Shown here in pieces: positions 14,808 to 27,709 of a stretch of 36,902 nt of DNA (its first letter is position 1; every line of letters begins with the position of its first letter). The notes below the pieces were generated by a model. The model was not told where the DNA came from and searched no databases. It saw only the letters and a list, made by a program, of their open reading frames with translations. The translations under genes and the position numbers were made by a program. This DNA comes from Gemmatimonadota bacterium (GTDB taxonomy: Bacteria > Latescibacterota > UBA2968 > UBA8231): NCBI GenBank assembly GCA_028875335.1, contig JAPPEF010000320.1, positions 1-36,902 of the forward strand, read 5' to 3'.

Positions 14808-16574
14808 TTAGTCTTCCGTTGCGTCGTCTATGGCTTGGTAAGCGACCAGTTCCCAGCCGTGAAACACCATCGCCAAGCCGATGTGTCGCACCGACCGATA
14901 GCGGCGCGGCAACGACGGATCCGCCAAGTAGCTGCGCAACTGAAGCACGGCATCTTGTATCCTGTCTGCGACGACGGATTCGTCGAGGGATTCGCTCCGC
15001 TTCAGATACTTGAGTTCGAGCACGTAGCCGAACTGCATGTCGGGGTATTGGACGACGAACGGCTCCAAGTATAAATCCGCATATCCCTTGTTGAGTTCAT
15101 ACTCTGAGTGCAGCAGAAAATACTGGGATAGGCTCAAGTGGGCGGCGACAAAGCCGTGGACGACCTTTTCGCCGTCCATGTAGTCGCGGATGCCGGTTTG
15201 TTCGGCTAAGGCATCGCGCAAAAAGTCCAAGACTGGCTGCCAAGCGCCGTCGTAGGCCATCGCTTGAGCCAAGCGGAAAAAGGTGTACACATCGACCGAG
15301 AACACCCCCACATCATCGTACGCATCGCGCAGGTAGCCGTACATCAGTCGCTTGACCGTTTGATTGGGAATGCCGAGCCGGGGCATCCCGCGCTCCACGG
15401 CGCGAATGCTGAGCAGACCGAAGTAATGCAGCAGCGACAGGAAGTTTTCGCGCTGGTCGAGCCGGTCTAGGGGGAAGCTGAGTTGAATGTTGCTTTGGAT
15501 GCTCTGCTCGCCGATGATGTGGCGCAGCAGGTCGAAGTTGCCGTTGAGTTGGCGGTTGACCGTCAGCAGGTGGCGCAGCTTGCCGTAGTCGATGCGGACG
15601 TTGGTATCGATTAACTCGTCCGGCATGGAGCGGTTTGGAATGGAAGCCTTGAGATAGTAGAGGACCATGTCGGTGTTGTAGAGATCGTCCTCGGCGCTCT
15701 TGGCGAACCGATAGCCATTGTACCACTCGCGCATCACGTCTAGCGCGGCTTCGACCTCCTGATCGAACACGCCATGATCGCGGTACAGCTCCAGTAGCTC
15801 CCGGACCTCTTCGTCGGTGAAGCCGAGCATGTCGTTGAACTCTGGCTGCAAGCTGATGTTGCGGCCGATGTTGAAGCCACTGGTGACGTCGTCCATGGTA
15901 ATGGGCGACACGCCGGTGATGAACATGCGCTCCAAGCCGCCCTCGCTGTGCCCGGTCCCGTCCTTGAGCGTGGCGAAGAAATTGCGATAGAAGCCGCCGC
16001 CGTGGGTGAAGGCCTGATACGCCTCCTCACCGTGATAGGCCAGCACGGTGTTGGCGAAGTTGTCGTACTCGTCGATGAGCACATACAGGGGAATGCCGTG
16101 ATCGCCGGCATACACGAATAACTCGTTGAGTTGGCTATTGACCGAGTCCGACGAGCGGATGTGCTGCCGTGCTACCTCGGGAAACAAATCCGCATTGCGC
16201 TCCAGCGTACTGCGGATTATCAGTTGACAATACTCTTCAAAGCGCTGTCGCAAGGTTTCCAAGGTATCGTCGAACGCCGAAAAGTTGAAGCGCAGGATGA
16301 CGTAGCGATGGCGACTTTCGGTCGGCTGCCGTCCCAAGTCCGTACCGCCGAAGACGACCTCAAAGGCGTCGGCGCGGGTGCGGCTGTAGTAGTTGTCCAG
16401 CAGCGACACCCAGCAGGACTTGCCAAAGCGACGCGGCCGAATCAGAAAGACGTAGCGTTCCTCTTCTAAGGCGTGGACAAAGCGAGTTTTGTCCACGTAG
16501 AGCCAGCGATTCAAGCGGATACGCTTGAAATCGGCCTCTCCATAAGGAATGCGCGGGTAGGAGGAATTAGGCAT
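14808..16574 (-). CDS. AAA-ATPase-like / PD-(D/E)XK nuclease superfamily protein
   Basis: The 588-residue protein matches the two-part family of PF09820 (AAA-ATPase-like) plus PF08011 (PD-(D/E)XK nuclease). Residues 24-55 give WLYVDKTRFVHALEEERYVF and a P-loop-like RPRRFGKS. Walker B is YVLIDEYDNFA at about 164-174. The C-terminal nuclease-like domain shows KGYADLYLEP and, shortly after, GYVLELKYLKR, the ExK element. The family is often present in many copies per genome; roles in defence or mobile-element control have been suggested but not established. The ATG at 16574 has an in-frame TTG six bases earlier. Its leader is a near copy of the DUF2723 leader, and 94 bases separate the two genes, so they might share transcription. 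Confidence 0.88.
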   Translation of the reverse strand: MPNSSYPRIPYGEADFKRIRLNRWLYVDKTRFVHALEEERYVFLIRPRRFGKSCWVSLLDNYYSRTRADAFEVVFGGTDLGRQPTESRHRYVILRFNFSAFDDTLETLRQRFEEYCQLIIRSTLERNADLFPEVARQHIRSSDSVNSQLNELFVYAGDHGIPLYVLIDEYDNFANTVLAYHGEEAYQAFTHGGGFYRNFFATLKDGTGHSEGGLERMFITGVSPITMDDVTSGFNIGRNISLQPEFNDMLGFTDEEVRELLELYRDHGVFDQEVEAALDVMREWYNGYRFAKSAEDDLYNTDMVLYYLKASIPNRSMPDELIDTNVRIDYGKLRHLLTVNRQLNGNFDLLRHIIGEQSIQSNIQLSFPLDRLDQRENFLSLLHYFGLLSIRAVERGMPRLGIPNQTVKRLMYGYLRDAYDDVGVFSVDVYTFFRLAQAMAYDGAWQPVLDFLRDALAEQTGIRDYMDGEKVVHGFVAAHLSLSQYFLLHSEYELNKGYADLYLEPFVVQYPDMQFGYVLELKYLKRSESLDESVVADRIQDAVLQLRSYLADPSLPRRYRSVRHIGLAMVFHGWELVAYQAIDDATED

Positions 16575-16613
16575 TGGCAATGATCTTAGATGAATGCGCG
16601 GATAAACGATCTA
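16563..16613. repeat. 50-bp start-region repeat, copy B
   Basis: This is the counterpart of 14696-14745 in the same orientation, again covering the start codon, here of the AAA/PD-(D/E)XK gene. Both genes therefore begin M-P-N-S although the rest of the proteins is unrelated. Confidence 0.85.
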
Positions 16614-16636
16614 TTAATAAATAGTATAGGGGAATT

Positions 16637-17440
16637 TTGCGGGTAGGAAAATTTCTGGTTGGCCTGTTGGTTTCCGTTCAAGCGAGCCCGGTATCGCCGT
16701 CGATGGTTTCGGGTCAGGTGCGGCTGTCGGATGGGGCGCCGGTGGCCGGGGCGCAGGTGGTGCTGTTTGACGTTATGCGGTCAATCCGTCCGCTGCGGCG
16801 GTCTCGTCGCGGCGGATTGGCCAACGGAGTGGGTATTCGCTCGACCCGGTTACGGAGATGGTGTGGGGATCGATCCTCGGCACGGAGCAACAAGACGCCA
16901 CGGTGGCGCGGTTGCTCGACGAGGTGCCCGTGCTCATATCCGGTGTGTTCGACATCGACGGACGCGACTACCTCTACTTAGGTATCGACCGCGACTACTA
17001 CCAACGCCACGGCGGCAAACATATTTACACTACGCTGGAGAAACGATTCCCCGTCACGCCACTCATCATCGAAGCCTCCGACGGGATCCAGACGCAGGCA
17101 ACGGGAAACTCGGCTCCCCTCCTGCTCGATACCTTTGAGGCCAGTCTCGGCGCGTGGCAGGCCGATTCCGGGTGGCAAGCCCAGCCCCTCGACCGACGAG
17201 AACCCTGTCGGCCACCACGCCGTCCGTTACTACGACCACCACCTTCTACTACTACGCCTGCGTAGAATCATTGGCGGTGATAGCGGTAGTCCTATTTACA
17301 CTACCCCAGACACAAATGGAAATGTTCACATTGTTGGTGTGTTAGAAGGGCTCCTCACTGTCAATGATTCTAAAAGAACACTATTCTCTTCGTGGAGTGA
17401 TGTGGTTGATGAGTTTAACTTGAAACCTATTTCGCCTTAG
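16637..17440 (+). pseudogene. Frameshifted mosaic: signal/carboxypeptidase-regulatory-like start, trypsin-like end
   Basis: Three coding-like segments follow one another in different frames. The first, from 16637, has a hydrophobic N-terminus and VSGQVRLSDGAPVAGAQVVL, resembling a carboxypeptidase-regulatory-like beta domain. It loses frame near 16770. The second runs to about 17175 and includes LLDEVPVLISGVFDIDGRDY and LYLGIDRDYYQRHGG. The third returns to the first frame and holds IIGGDSGSPIYTTPDTNG, the nucleophile loop of a chymotrypsin-fold serine protease, with a natural stop at 17438-17440. The catalytic His and Asp regions are not recognisable. It is best explained as a decayed gene or a fusion of two decayed genes; sequencing errors could account for one shift but less easily for two. 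Confidence 0.65.
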
Positions 17441-17502
17441 TTTTTCTTCTAAACTTCTCTACCCTATCCCGCCCGTCCGGACAAGTGTTGGGCACGCATA
17501 AC

Positions 17503-17640
17503 CTAAGCCAAATCCCCGGTCCACACCTCGCGTCGCGTCTCATCGTCTTCACGCAGCAGCAATTGCCCGGCGGAGCCAAAGCCCAGCACCACACCCGTGT
17601 ACTCGCCGACGGCGACGCACTGGCCCAAAACACAATATAG
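17503..17640 (-). pseudogene. C-terminal remnant of a biotin-protein ligase (BirA)
   Basis: On the minus strand a short frame reads GQCVAVGEYTGVVLGFGSAG followed by QLLLREDDETRREVWTGDLA and a stop at 17503. This fits the SH3-like C-terminal domain of biotin-[acetyl-CoA carboxylase] ligases, with its G-x-V-x-V, G-x-V-x-G and G-x-LLLR-x-D/E-D pattern and a final sGDL/I. Upstream the frame meets TAG codons near 17641, so the catalytic domain is gone. It lies between the protease mosaic and the aspartic protease gene, in a region that looks like recombination debris. The match is to a short but distinctive domain. Confidence 0.6.
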
Positions 17641-17719
17641 CTAGACCTGGAGTAACGATGGTCATACGGTACCGTGTAGTAGGACGGTTGGTCGGCTCGC
17701 GCCCTCGCGCCTGCGCCGG

Positions 17720-18103
17720 CTAGGTGGCTCCCTCGTCCGCCCGTTTAAGCCGTACCGCAGGCAGTCTTTTCAGTCGCTGATTGAGAGGATCCACTTCAAT
17801 GCCCACCGATTCGAGGGCCGTTACCCCCAACAACGGCTCGGCGTCCGCATTGCCGAAGATAATCGTGCCGCCGACGATTTCACCCATGAATTCGATATCC
17901 GCGGTCGTGATGTCGAGCTTGAGTTCCGTGCCATTGGCCAACTCATACGTCCGCTGACTTTTCGGCTCAAGGCCGATGGCTTCGAGATGCGGCCTTGGGA
18001 CGAGGCAATCCGTCGCCCCAGTATCAACCAGAAACAGCCCTTCCCAGGTGCGGTGCGGCTCAGCCGGATTGCGAATAGTTACGGTGACGTGCGTGGCTCC
18101 CAT
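17720..18103 (-). CDS. Retropepsin-like (clan AA) aspartic protease
   Basis: This small protein of 127 residues has the single-domain aspartic protease motif GLFLVDTGATDCLVPRPHLE, where D27-T-G-A is the catalytic loop. The second structural motif is near the C-terminus: EPLLGVTALESVGIEVDP. One D-T-G per chain means a homodimer would be needed for activity, as in retroviral proteases. ATG 18103 is chosen because AAAGGA lies eight bases upstream; an extension to 18289 would lack such a site and gives no family similarity. Chromosomal bacterial members of this group have unknown substrates. I see no phage or transposon gene beside it. Confidence 0.83.
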   Translation of the reverse strand: MGATHVTVTIRNPAEPHRTWEGLFLVDTGATDCLVPRPHLEAIGLEPKSQRTYELANGTELKLDITTADIEFMGEIVGGTIIFGNADAEPLLGVTALESVGIEVDPLNQRLKRLPAVRLKRADEGAT

Positions 18104-18216
18104 GTCCGTTCCTTTTTTAAGAGGCCCTTTCCCCCCACTACTCGTTAGAACTTCCAAGACGACGCCTAGCACGTCAACTGCACCTTCTTGACATGGGTAA
18201 AAAGCTGCCGACTGTC

Positions 18217-18866
18217 CTAGTCCACTAGTTCGGCCGTGCCCCAAGTGCTCGGATCGCGCTCTACGCCCATGTCCGAGATTGACGACCAAGACTGGGTGCC
18301 GTGCTGCGCGTCGTGCAATAGGTACGCAAACCCCACTCGGCTGAATTCCCTCGGCGCAAAACCATTGAGACCGGCAGCCGGCAGTTTGATCTCTAGCTGA
18401 TAGCTCCGCTTGAGTCGGCGCAAGCCGGTCTGAATCGAGTCTTCCGGGCAGGGCGGTGCCTGTTCGCGGGCGTCCTCAATGGAGGTCTGACGGGCGATGG
18501 GTTGCTTGCCGTCTTTGCCGCTGCCGCCGGGCAAGACGTAAAACCGGTGGCAGAAGCGGTTGGCGCGATGCTCTTTGACGTCGCGGGTGTCGATGAAGAG
18601 TTCGAGACTGTCGCCGGCAGCAGGTTGGAGTGGATTGAGCTTGTAGGTCGTCTTGCGCTTGACCTCGCAGGCAAAGTACAGGCCGCTGTCGTCGTAGGCC
18701 ATATAGACCGAGGCAAAGGGCTGGTGGCCATCGACGGCCATCAGGTCGGGCACGCGCGCTGCGTCGTCCCAATCGCGCAAGTTGCCGTTGATTTTCGGTG
18801 GTTTCTCCCGCCGAGGGCAGCGAAAGGAGAACTCGAAAAAGGCGCGTTGGGGCAGGAGCAACTCGC

Positions 18867-18870
<4 letters not shown>
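18217..18870 (-). CDS. CBM9-like carbohydrate-binding domain protein
   Basis: The protein of 217 residues resembles the carbohydrate-binding module family 9/DOMON-like beta-sandwich. It has KINGNLRDWDDAARVPDL near residue 30, SVYMAYDDSGLYFACEVKRK in the middle, DSLELFIDTRDVKEHRANRF, and late in the chain YQLEIKLPAAGLNGFAPREF. Free-standing CBM9-like proteins are frequent in FCB-type and related bacteria and their roles are mostly unknown. I see no signal peptide. The start at 18870 overlaps the uvrA stop as ATGA; a longer frame reaching 19110 lies within uvrA and is rejected. Translation is probably coupled to that of UvrA, although a functional link is not obvious. Confidence 0.78.
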
Positions 18871-24536
<5,666 letters not shown>

Positions 24537-24576
24537 AATTTCGTGTAGACGCGAGGGGCGAAAAACGGAATCCAAA

Positions 24577-24605
24577 AATATACTATACGAATGTGCAGCG
24601 AGCAA
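24577..24605 (-). promoter_or_regulatory. Likely uvrA promoter
   Basis: On the minus strand TTGCTC and TATATT are separated by 17 bases, with the -10 box about 40 bases before the uvrA ATG. It is back to back with the candidate promoter of the toxin-antitoxin pair. No obvious LexA box is visible. Confidence 0.5.
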
Positions 24606-24640
24606 GCGGTGGAGTACAGAATGGGAAGCCCCCTTCCAGT

Positions 24641-24669
24641 TTTAGCAGGATTTGTTGATTGATTATAAT
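24641..24669 (+). promoter_or_regulatory. Likely promoter of the higB-higA pair
   Basis: A perfect TATAAT at 24664-24669 is preceded at 17 bases by a weak TTTAGC. The predicted transcript would start about 14 bases before the GTG start of the toxin gene. HigA-type antitoxins usually repress such promoters. Confidence 0.5.
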
Positions 24670-24689
24670 CTACAGGTTATATTTCAAAG

Positions 24690-25022
24690 GTGGAAATCCT
24701 CTACTATACCACTGCTTCAGGCAATTCGCCGGTCAAGAAATTTGTCGAGGGATTATCTCAAAGCCTACAGGAGGATTTCTTCCTGGCACTCGATCGGTTG
24801 AGGCAGGGGGAAAGGCTGGGGATGCCTTTGAGCAAGCCGCTGTTCAATATTGCTCTCGGTTTACACGAACTGCGCTTCAAAGAACAGCGCAGTATCTATC
24901 GAGTTTTCTATTTTATCAAGCGCGGAGATGCAATTTATCTGGTTCATGCGCTCCCAAAAAAGACCGAAACCATTCCCGATAAGGATAGACGGCTTATTCT
25001 TAGAAGACTGAAGGAGATTTGA
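24690..25022 (+). CDS. HigB-type (Gp49-like/RelE superfamily) toxin
   Basis: The 110-residue basic protein matches the phage-derived Gp49-like/HigB family of ribosome-dependent mRNA interferases. It begins MEILYYTTASGNSPVKKFVE and has LHELRFKEQRSIYRVFYFIK, the typical core strand pair with Arg residues that contact RNA. YLVHALPKKTETIPDKDRRL follows near the end. It starts at a GTG. The XRE-type antitoxin follows directly, its ATG only two bases after the toxin stop. The toxin-first order is characteristic of higBA modules. Function is inferred from family and context. Confidence 0.87.
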   Translation: MEILYYTTASGNSPVKKFVEGLSQSLQEDFFLALDRLRQGERLGMPLSKPLFNIALGLHELRFKEQRSIYRVFYFIKRGDAIYLVHALPKKTETIPDKDRRLILRRLKEI

Positions 25023-25024
25023 AA

Positions 25025-25327
25025 ATGCCTTGGGAAAAAGTAAACATTGAGCAATGGGCAGAGGAACTCGGCGTCAATATTAACGAACTACGCCAGAAAG
25101 AACAGCTCATCAAAAAAATCGTGAGGAGTAGAAAGCGATTTGGCTTGACGCAAGGCCAATTGGCCGAGATGGTCGGCGTCTCCCAACCGCGCATTGCCCA
25201 GATTGAAAATAGAACCAAGATCGGAAAAATTAGCTTTGATGTACTTTTCAATATCCTCGGTGTCTTGGGGCATGATTTCAAAATCACTACACGTAAGGTG
25301 CGCGATCTCGAGAATGTAAATGCGTAG
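25025..25327 (+). CDS. HigA-type XRE-family antitoxin
   Basis: The protein is 100 residues. An N-terminal helical part (about 1-40) is followed by a helix-turn-helix of the Cro/CI type: FGLTQGQLAEMVGVSQPRIA, then QIENRTKIGKISFDVLFNIL. It should neutralise the HigB-like toxin upstream and repress the shared promoter. ATG 25025 is chosen because AAGGAG lies eight bases upstream, at the end of the toxin gene; a TTG at 25019 is less likely. The pair is AT-richer than its neighbours, as expected for a mobile module. Confidence 0.88.
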   Translation: MPWEKVNIEQWAEELGVNINELRQKEQLIKKIVRSRKRFGLTQGQLAEMVGVSQPRIAQIENRTKIGKISFDVLFNILGVLGHDFKITTRKVRDLENVNA

Positions 25328-25358
25328 CGACATACCCAGACCAACAGCGTCTGGTCGA

Positions 25359-25387
25359 TTGACGCCCCCTTTTCATCTGCGTATAAT
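25359..25387 (+). promoter_or_regulatory. Strong sigma-70-type promoter for the sugar isomerase-like gene
   Basis: TTGACG and a perfect TATAAT are separated by exactly 17 bases. The -10 box lies 56 bases before the ATG at 25444. It is the best promoter match seen in the window. Confidence 0.78.
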
Positions 25388-25443
25388 GACCGCTCGGTAA
25401 TTCAGTAAAATCAATTGCTTACCACCCAAGAGGAGTTGCTAAA

Positions 25444-26244
25444 ATGATTCAATTAGGGGCCAATTCAGTGCTCTTTGCAGGATTCGATCTGGAAACGGCG
25501 ATGCGCCATATTCACCTTGCTGGCTACGACGGCGTCGAGCTTTCGGCCATCAAGGGCATGTGCGAGCACTTGGAGTTGGACAACTGGCAGGCGCAGGCCA
25601 ACCAAATCAAAGAGCTAGGGGAAAAATACGAGCTAAAATTGCTGGCCATGGAAGAAGCCGCGCTCGACGAAGAGCGGCTGATGCTGGCGTTTGCGGCTGG
25701 TGCTGAGATTGGCATTCCCGTCGTCAACGTCGGCCCGGGAGGTAAGAGCGATGTGGAGGAAGATTTCGACCGGCAGGTGGGGCTGCTGGGGAAGATGGCC
25801 GATAGGGCGCACGAACACGGCGTCACGCTGTGCGCTAAGGCGCACGTGGGGCAGTGCATTTACGATACGCCGACCACGTTGCGGGCGATGGAGCGGATCG
25901 ACTCGCCGGGGTTTGGGGTAGATATGGATCCGAGCCACATCCATCGGGCGGGGGAGAATACGGTAGAGGCGCTGGCGGCGGTTATCTCGCGGGTCAAGCA
26001 CGTGCATATCCGAGATTGCGCCGTGGCAGAAGGCGGGCCGGGCGCGCCGGAGTTGCAGGCGTGTGGGCGGGGCAACATCGATTTGTTCGGATATGTTAAG
26101 GTGCTGCACGAATCGGGGCTAGACGTGGCGGCGAACTTGGAAGTGATTGGTGCTAAAGAGTACGACTTGGGGCAGGTGGCGACGATTGCGGCGGAGAGCC
26201 GGGGGTATTTGAACGCCTGCTTGCGGGCTTGCGGTGCCCGTTAG
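25444..26244 (+). CDS. Sugar phosphate isomerase/epimerase-like TIM-barrel protein
   Basis: The 266-residue protein belongs to the xylose isomerase-like TIM-barrel (AP endonuclease family 2) superfamily. It shows AGYDGVELSAIKGMCEHLEL, VTLCAKAHVGQCIYDTPTTL, FGVDMDPSHIHRAGENT and VKHVHIRDCAVAEG. The His, Asp and Glu residues at barrel strand ends normally bind a divalent metal. Members epimerise or isomerise sugars, inosose and hydroxypyruvate; the exact substrate is not predictable. An AGAGGAG ribosome binding site lies about nine bases before the ATG, and a strong promoter is at 25359-25387. The thpR start overlaps its last codons. Confidence 0.85.
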   Translation: MIQLGANSVLFAGFDLETAMRHIHLAGYDGVELSAIKGMCEHLELDNWQAQANQIKELGEKYELKLLAMEEAALDEERLMLAFAAGAEIGIPVVNVGPGGKSDVEEDFDRQVGLLGKMADRAHEHGVTLCAKAHVGQCIYDTPTTLRAMERIDSPGFGVDMDPSHIHRAGENTVEALAAVISRVKHVHIRDCAVAEGGPGAPELQACGRGNIDLFGYVKVLHESGLDVAANLEVIGAKEYDLGQVATIAAESRGYLNACLRACGAR

Positions 26245-26785
26245 TCGCGCCTTCGTCGCCATCCGAGTGCCAGCGGCATTGGGAGAGCTGAGCGATGCGA
26301 TGCGACCGTTGTGGCCGGCGCAGGGTGTGAGTTGGGTGCGGCCGGAGAACCTCCATTTGACGTTGCGTTTTCTCGGCGCGGCTGAGGACGCGCAAATCGC
26401 GGCGTTGAGGGAAGGGTTGACGGCGGTTGCCGCGCGGCACGAGGGATTTGTTGCGACTATAGAGGAAAGCGGCTGCTTTCCCAATCGCCGCCGGCCGAAG
26501 GTTATTTGGGCTGGTGTGGCGGATGCGGAGGGGCGGTTGGTCGCGTTGCAACGGGATGTTGAAGAAGTGGTGTGCGCTGCTGGTTGGGAGCCGGAGGAAC
26601 GGGACTTTCGTCCGCACGTGACGTTGGGTCGAGTGCGAGCAGAGGTGCGTCCGCCACGCAGCAAGTGGAGCGGCGAGTTGCCTCGGTTGCAGGTTCCGGT
26701 GGAGGCGGTGGAGTTGATCGAAAGCATCCTCAAGCCGACCGGAGCCGAGTATCGGACCTTGCACCGAGCGGTGCTTACATTCTGA
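26234..26785 (+). CDS. thpR: RNA 2',3'-cyclic phosphodiesterase (2H phosphoesterase)
   Basis: The 183-residue protein has the two HxTx signatures of 2H phosphoesterases: H41-L-T-L in ENLHLTLRFLG and H128-V-T-L in FRPHVTLGRV. ThpR hydrolyses 2',3'-cyclic phosphates on RNA ends and was formerly called 2'-5' RNA ligase. Length and motif spacing are normal. The N-terminal strand RAFVAIRVP is also typical. The GTG start at 26234 lies within the last codons of the isomerase-like gene, so the two are probably translated from one message. It ends just before a palindromic repeat. Confidence 0.92.
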   Translation: MPVSRAFVAIRVPAALGELSDAMRPLWPAQGVSWVRPENLHLTLRFLGAAEDAQIAALREGLTAVAARHEGFVATIEESGCFPNRRRPKVIWAGVADAEGRLVALQRDVEEVVCAAGWEPEERDFRPHVTLGRVRAEVRPPRSKWSGELPRLQVPVEAVELIESILKPTGAEYRTLHRAVLTF

Positions 26786-26808
26786 TGTTACGCATCCTGA
26801 CCATGCGA

Positions 26809-26893
26809 GATGCTTCGACTCCGCTCCGCTTCGCTCAGCATGACAGGTGCTAGCACTCCGCTTCTCAGTGTCATGCTGAGCACAGCGAAGCAT
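26809..26893. repeat. Imperfect palindromic intergenic repeat (REP/MITE-like)
   Basis: The left arm GATGCTTCG...CTCAGCATGACA (26809-26845) is mirrored by the right arm TGTCATGCTGAG...CGAAGCATC (26869-26893). They are separated by 23 unrelated bases, giving an 85-bp element between thpR and the creatininase gene. Elements with this TGTCATGCTGAGC/CGAAGCATC core are recognised as dispersed intergenic repeats in several bacterial phyla. No ORF is inside, so any mobility would need a transposase in trans. It could also act as a transcriptional attenuator. Confidence 0.78.
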
Positions 26894-26945
26894 CCCATAC
26901 CTAGGAGCCTGTGTGCAACATCAGCTACATTGTAAAGGAACGTAT

Positions 26946-27707
26946 ATGCCCGGCCGACCATACATCCTCGCCGAGACCAATTGGCAGACCGTAGAGCACA
27001 CCCCGTACGAGGTGGCGATTCTCCCGTGGGGGGCGACGGAAGCGCACAATTACCACCTGCCTTATTCGACCGATGTGGTGCAGTGCGACGAGATCGTCGC
27101 GGCTGCGGCCCGCATCGCTTGGGAGCGGGACGCCAAGGGCATCGTCTTGCCGACTGTGCCCTTTGGCGTCAACACCGGCCAGCTCGACATCAAGCTAGAC
27201 CTCAATCTCAATCCCTCGACTCAATTCGCCGTCCTGCAAGACTTGGTCGAAGCGCTCGCCCATCAGGGCATTCCCAAATTGCTCATTGTGAACGGCCACG
27301 GCGGCAATGACTTCAAGCAGATGGTGCGGGAGTTGTTGCCGCGCTATGCGATTTTTATTTGCTGCATGGATTGGTACCGCATCGCCGATCAGGGGCTTTT
27401 CGCGGAGGGTGGCGACCACGCCAATGAAATGGAAACCAGTCTCATGCAATACTTGCGGCCGGATTGGGTGCTGCCCTTGTCGGAGGCGGGGAGTGGCCGC
27501 GAGCACAAGTTTAAGATGGCTGCGCTGCGGGAAGGCTGGGCTTGGACTCAGCGCGACTGGACGCAGGCGACCGACGACACGGGCATCGGCGACCCGCGCC
27601 AAGCCACCCCGGAAAAGGGCCGCTGCTGCTTGGAGCAAGTGGCCGCGCAACTCGCCGAGTTTTTGGTCGAGCTGGCCGCTGCCGATCTAGACGACCTCTA
27701 CGAATAA
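26946..27707 (+). CDS. Creatininase family amidohydrolase
   Basis: The 253-residue protein shows the creatininase fold signatures. LPWGATEAHNYHLPYSTDVV supplies metal ligands E32, H34 and D43. LLIVNGHGGNDFKQMV holds the second His cluster, and GGDHANEMETSLMQY carries the catalytic-site Glu. The family covers creatininase, GTP-cyclohydrolase-related FAPy deformylases and the mycofactocin peptidase MftE, so the substrate is open. ATG 26946 is chosen because AAAGGA sits just upstream; an in-frame ATG at 26913 lacks this. The next gene begins two bases after the stop. Confidence 0.88.
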   Translation: MPGRPYILAETNWQTVEHTPYEVAILPWGATEAHNYHLPYSTDVVQCDEIVAAAARIAWERDAKGIVLPTVPFGVNTGQLDIKLDLNLNPSTQFAVLQDLVEALAHQGIPKLLIVNGHGGNDFKQMVRELLPRYAIFICCMDWYRIADQGLFAEGGDHANEMETSLMQYLRPDWVLPLSEAGSGREHKFKMAALREGWAWTQRDWTQATDDTGIGDPRQATPEKGRCCLEQVAAQLAEFLVELAAADLDDLYE

Positions 27708-27709
27708 CC

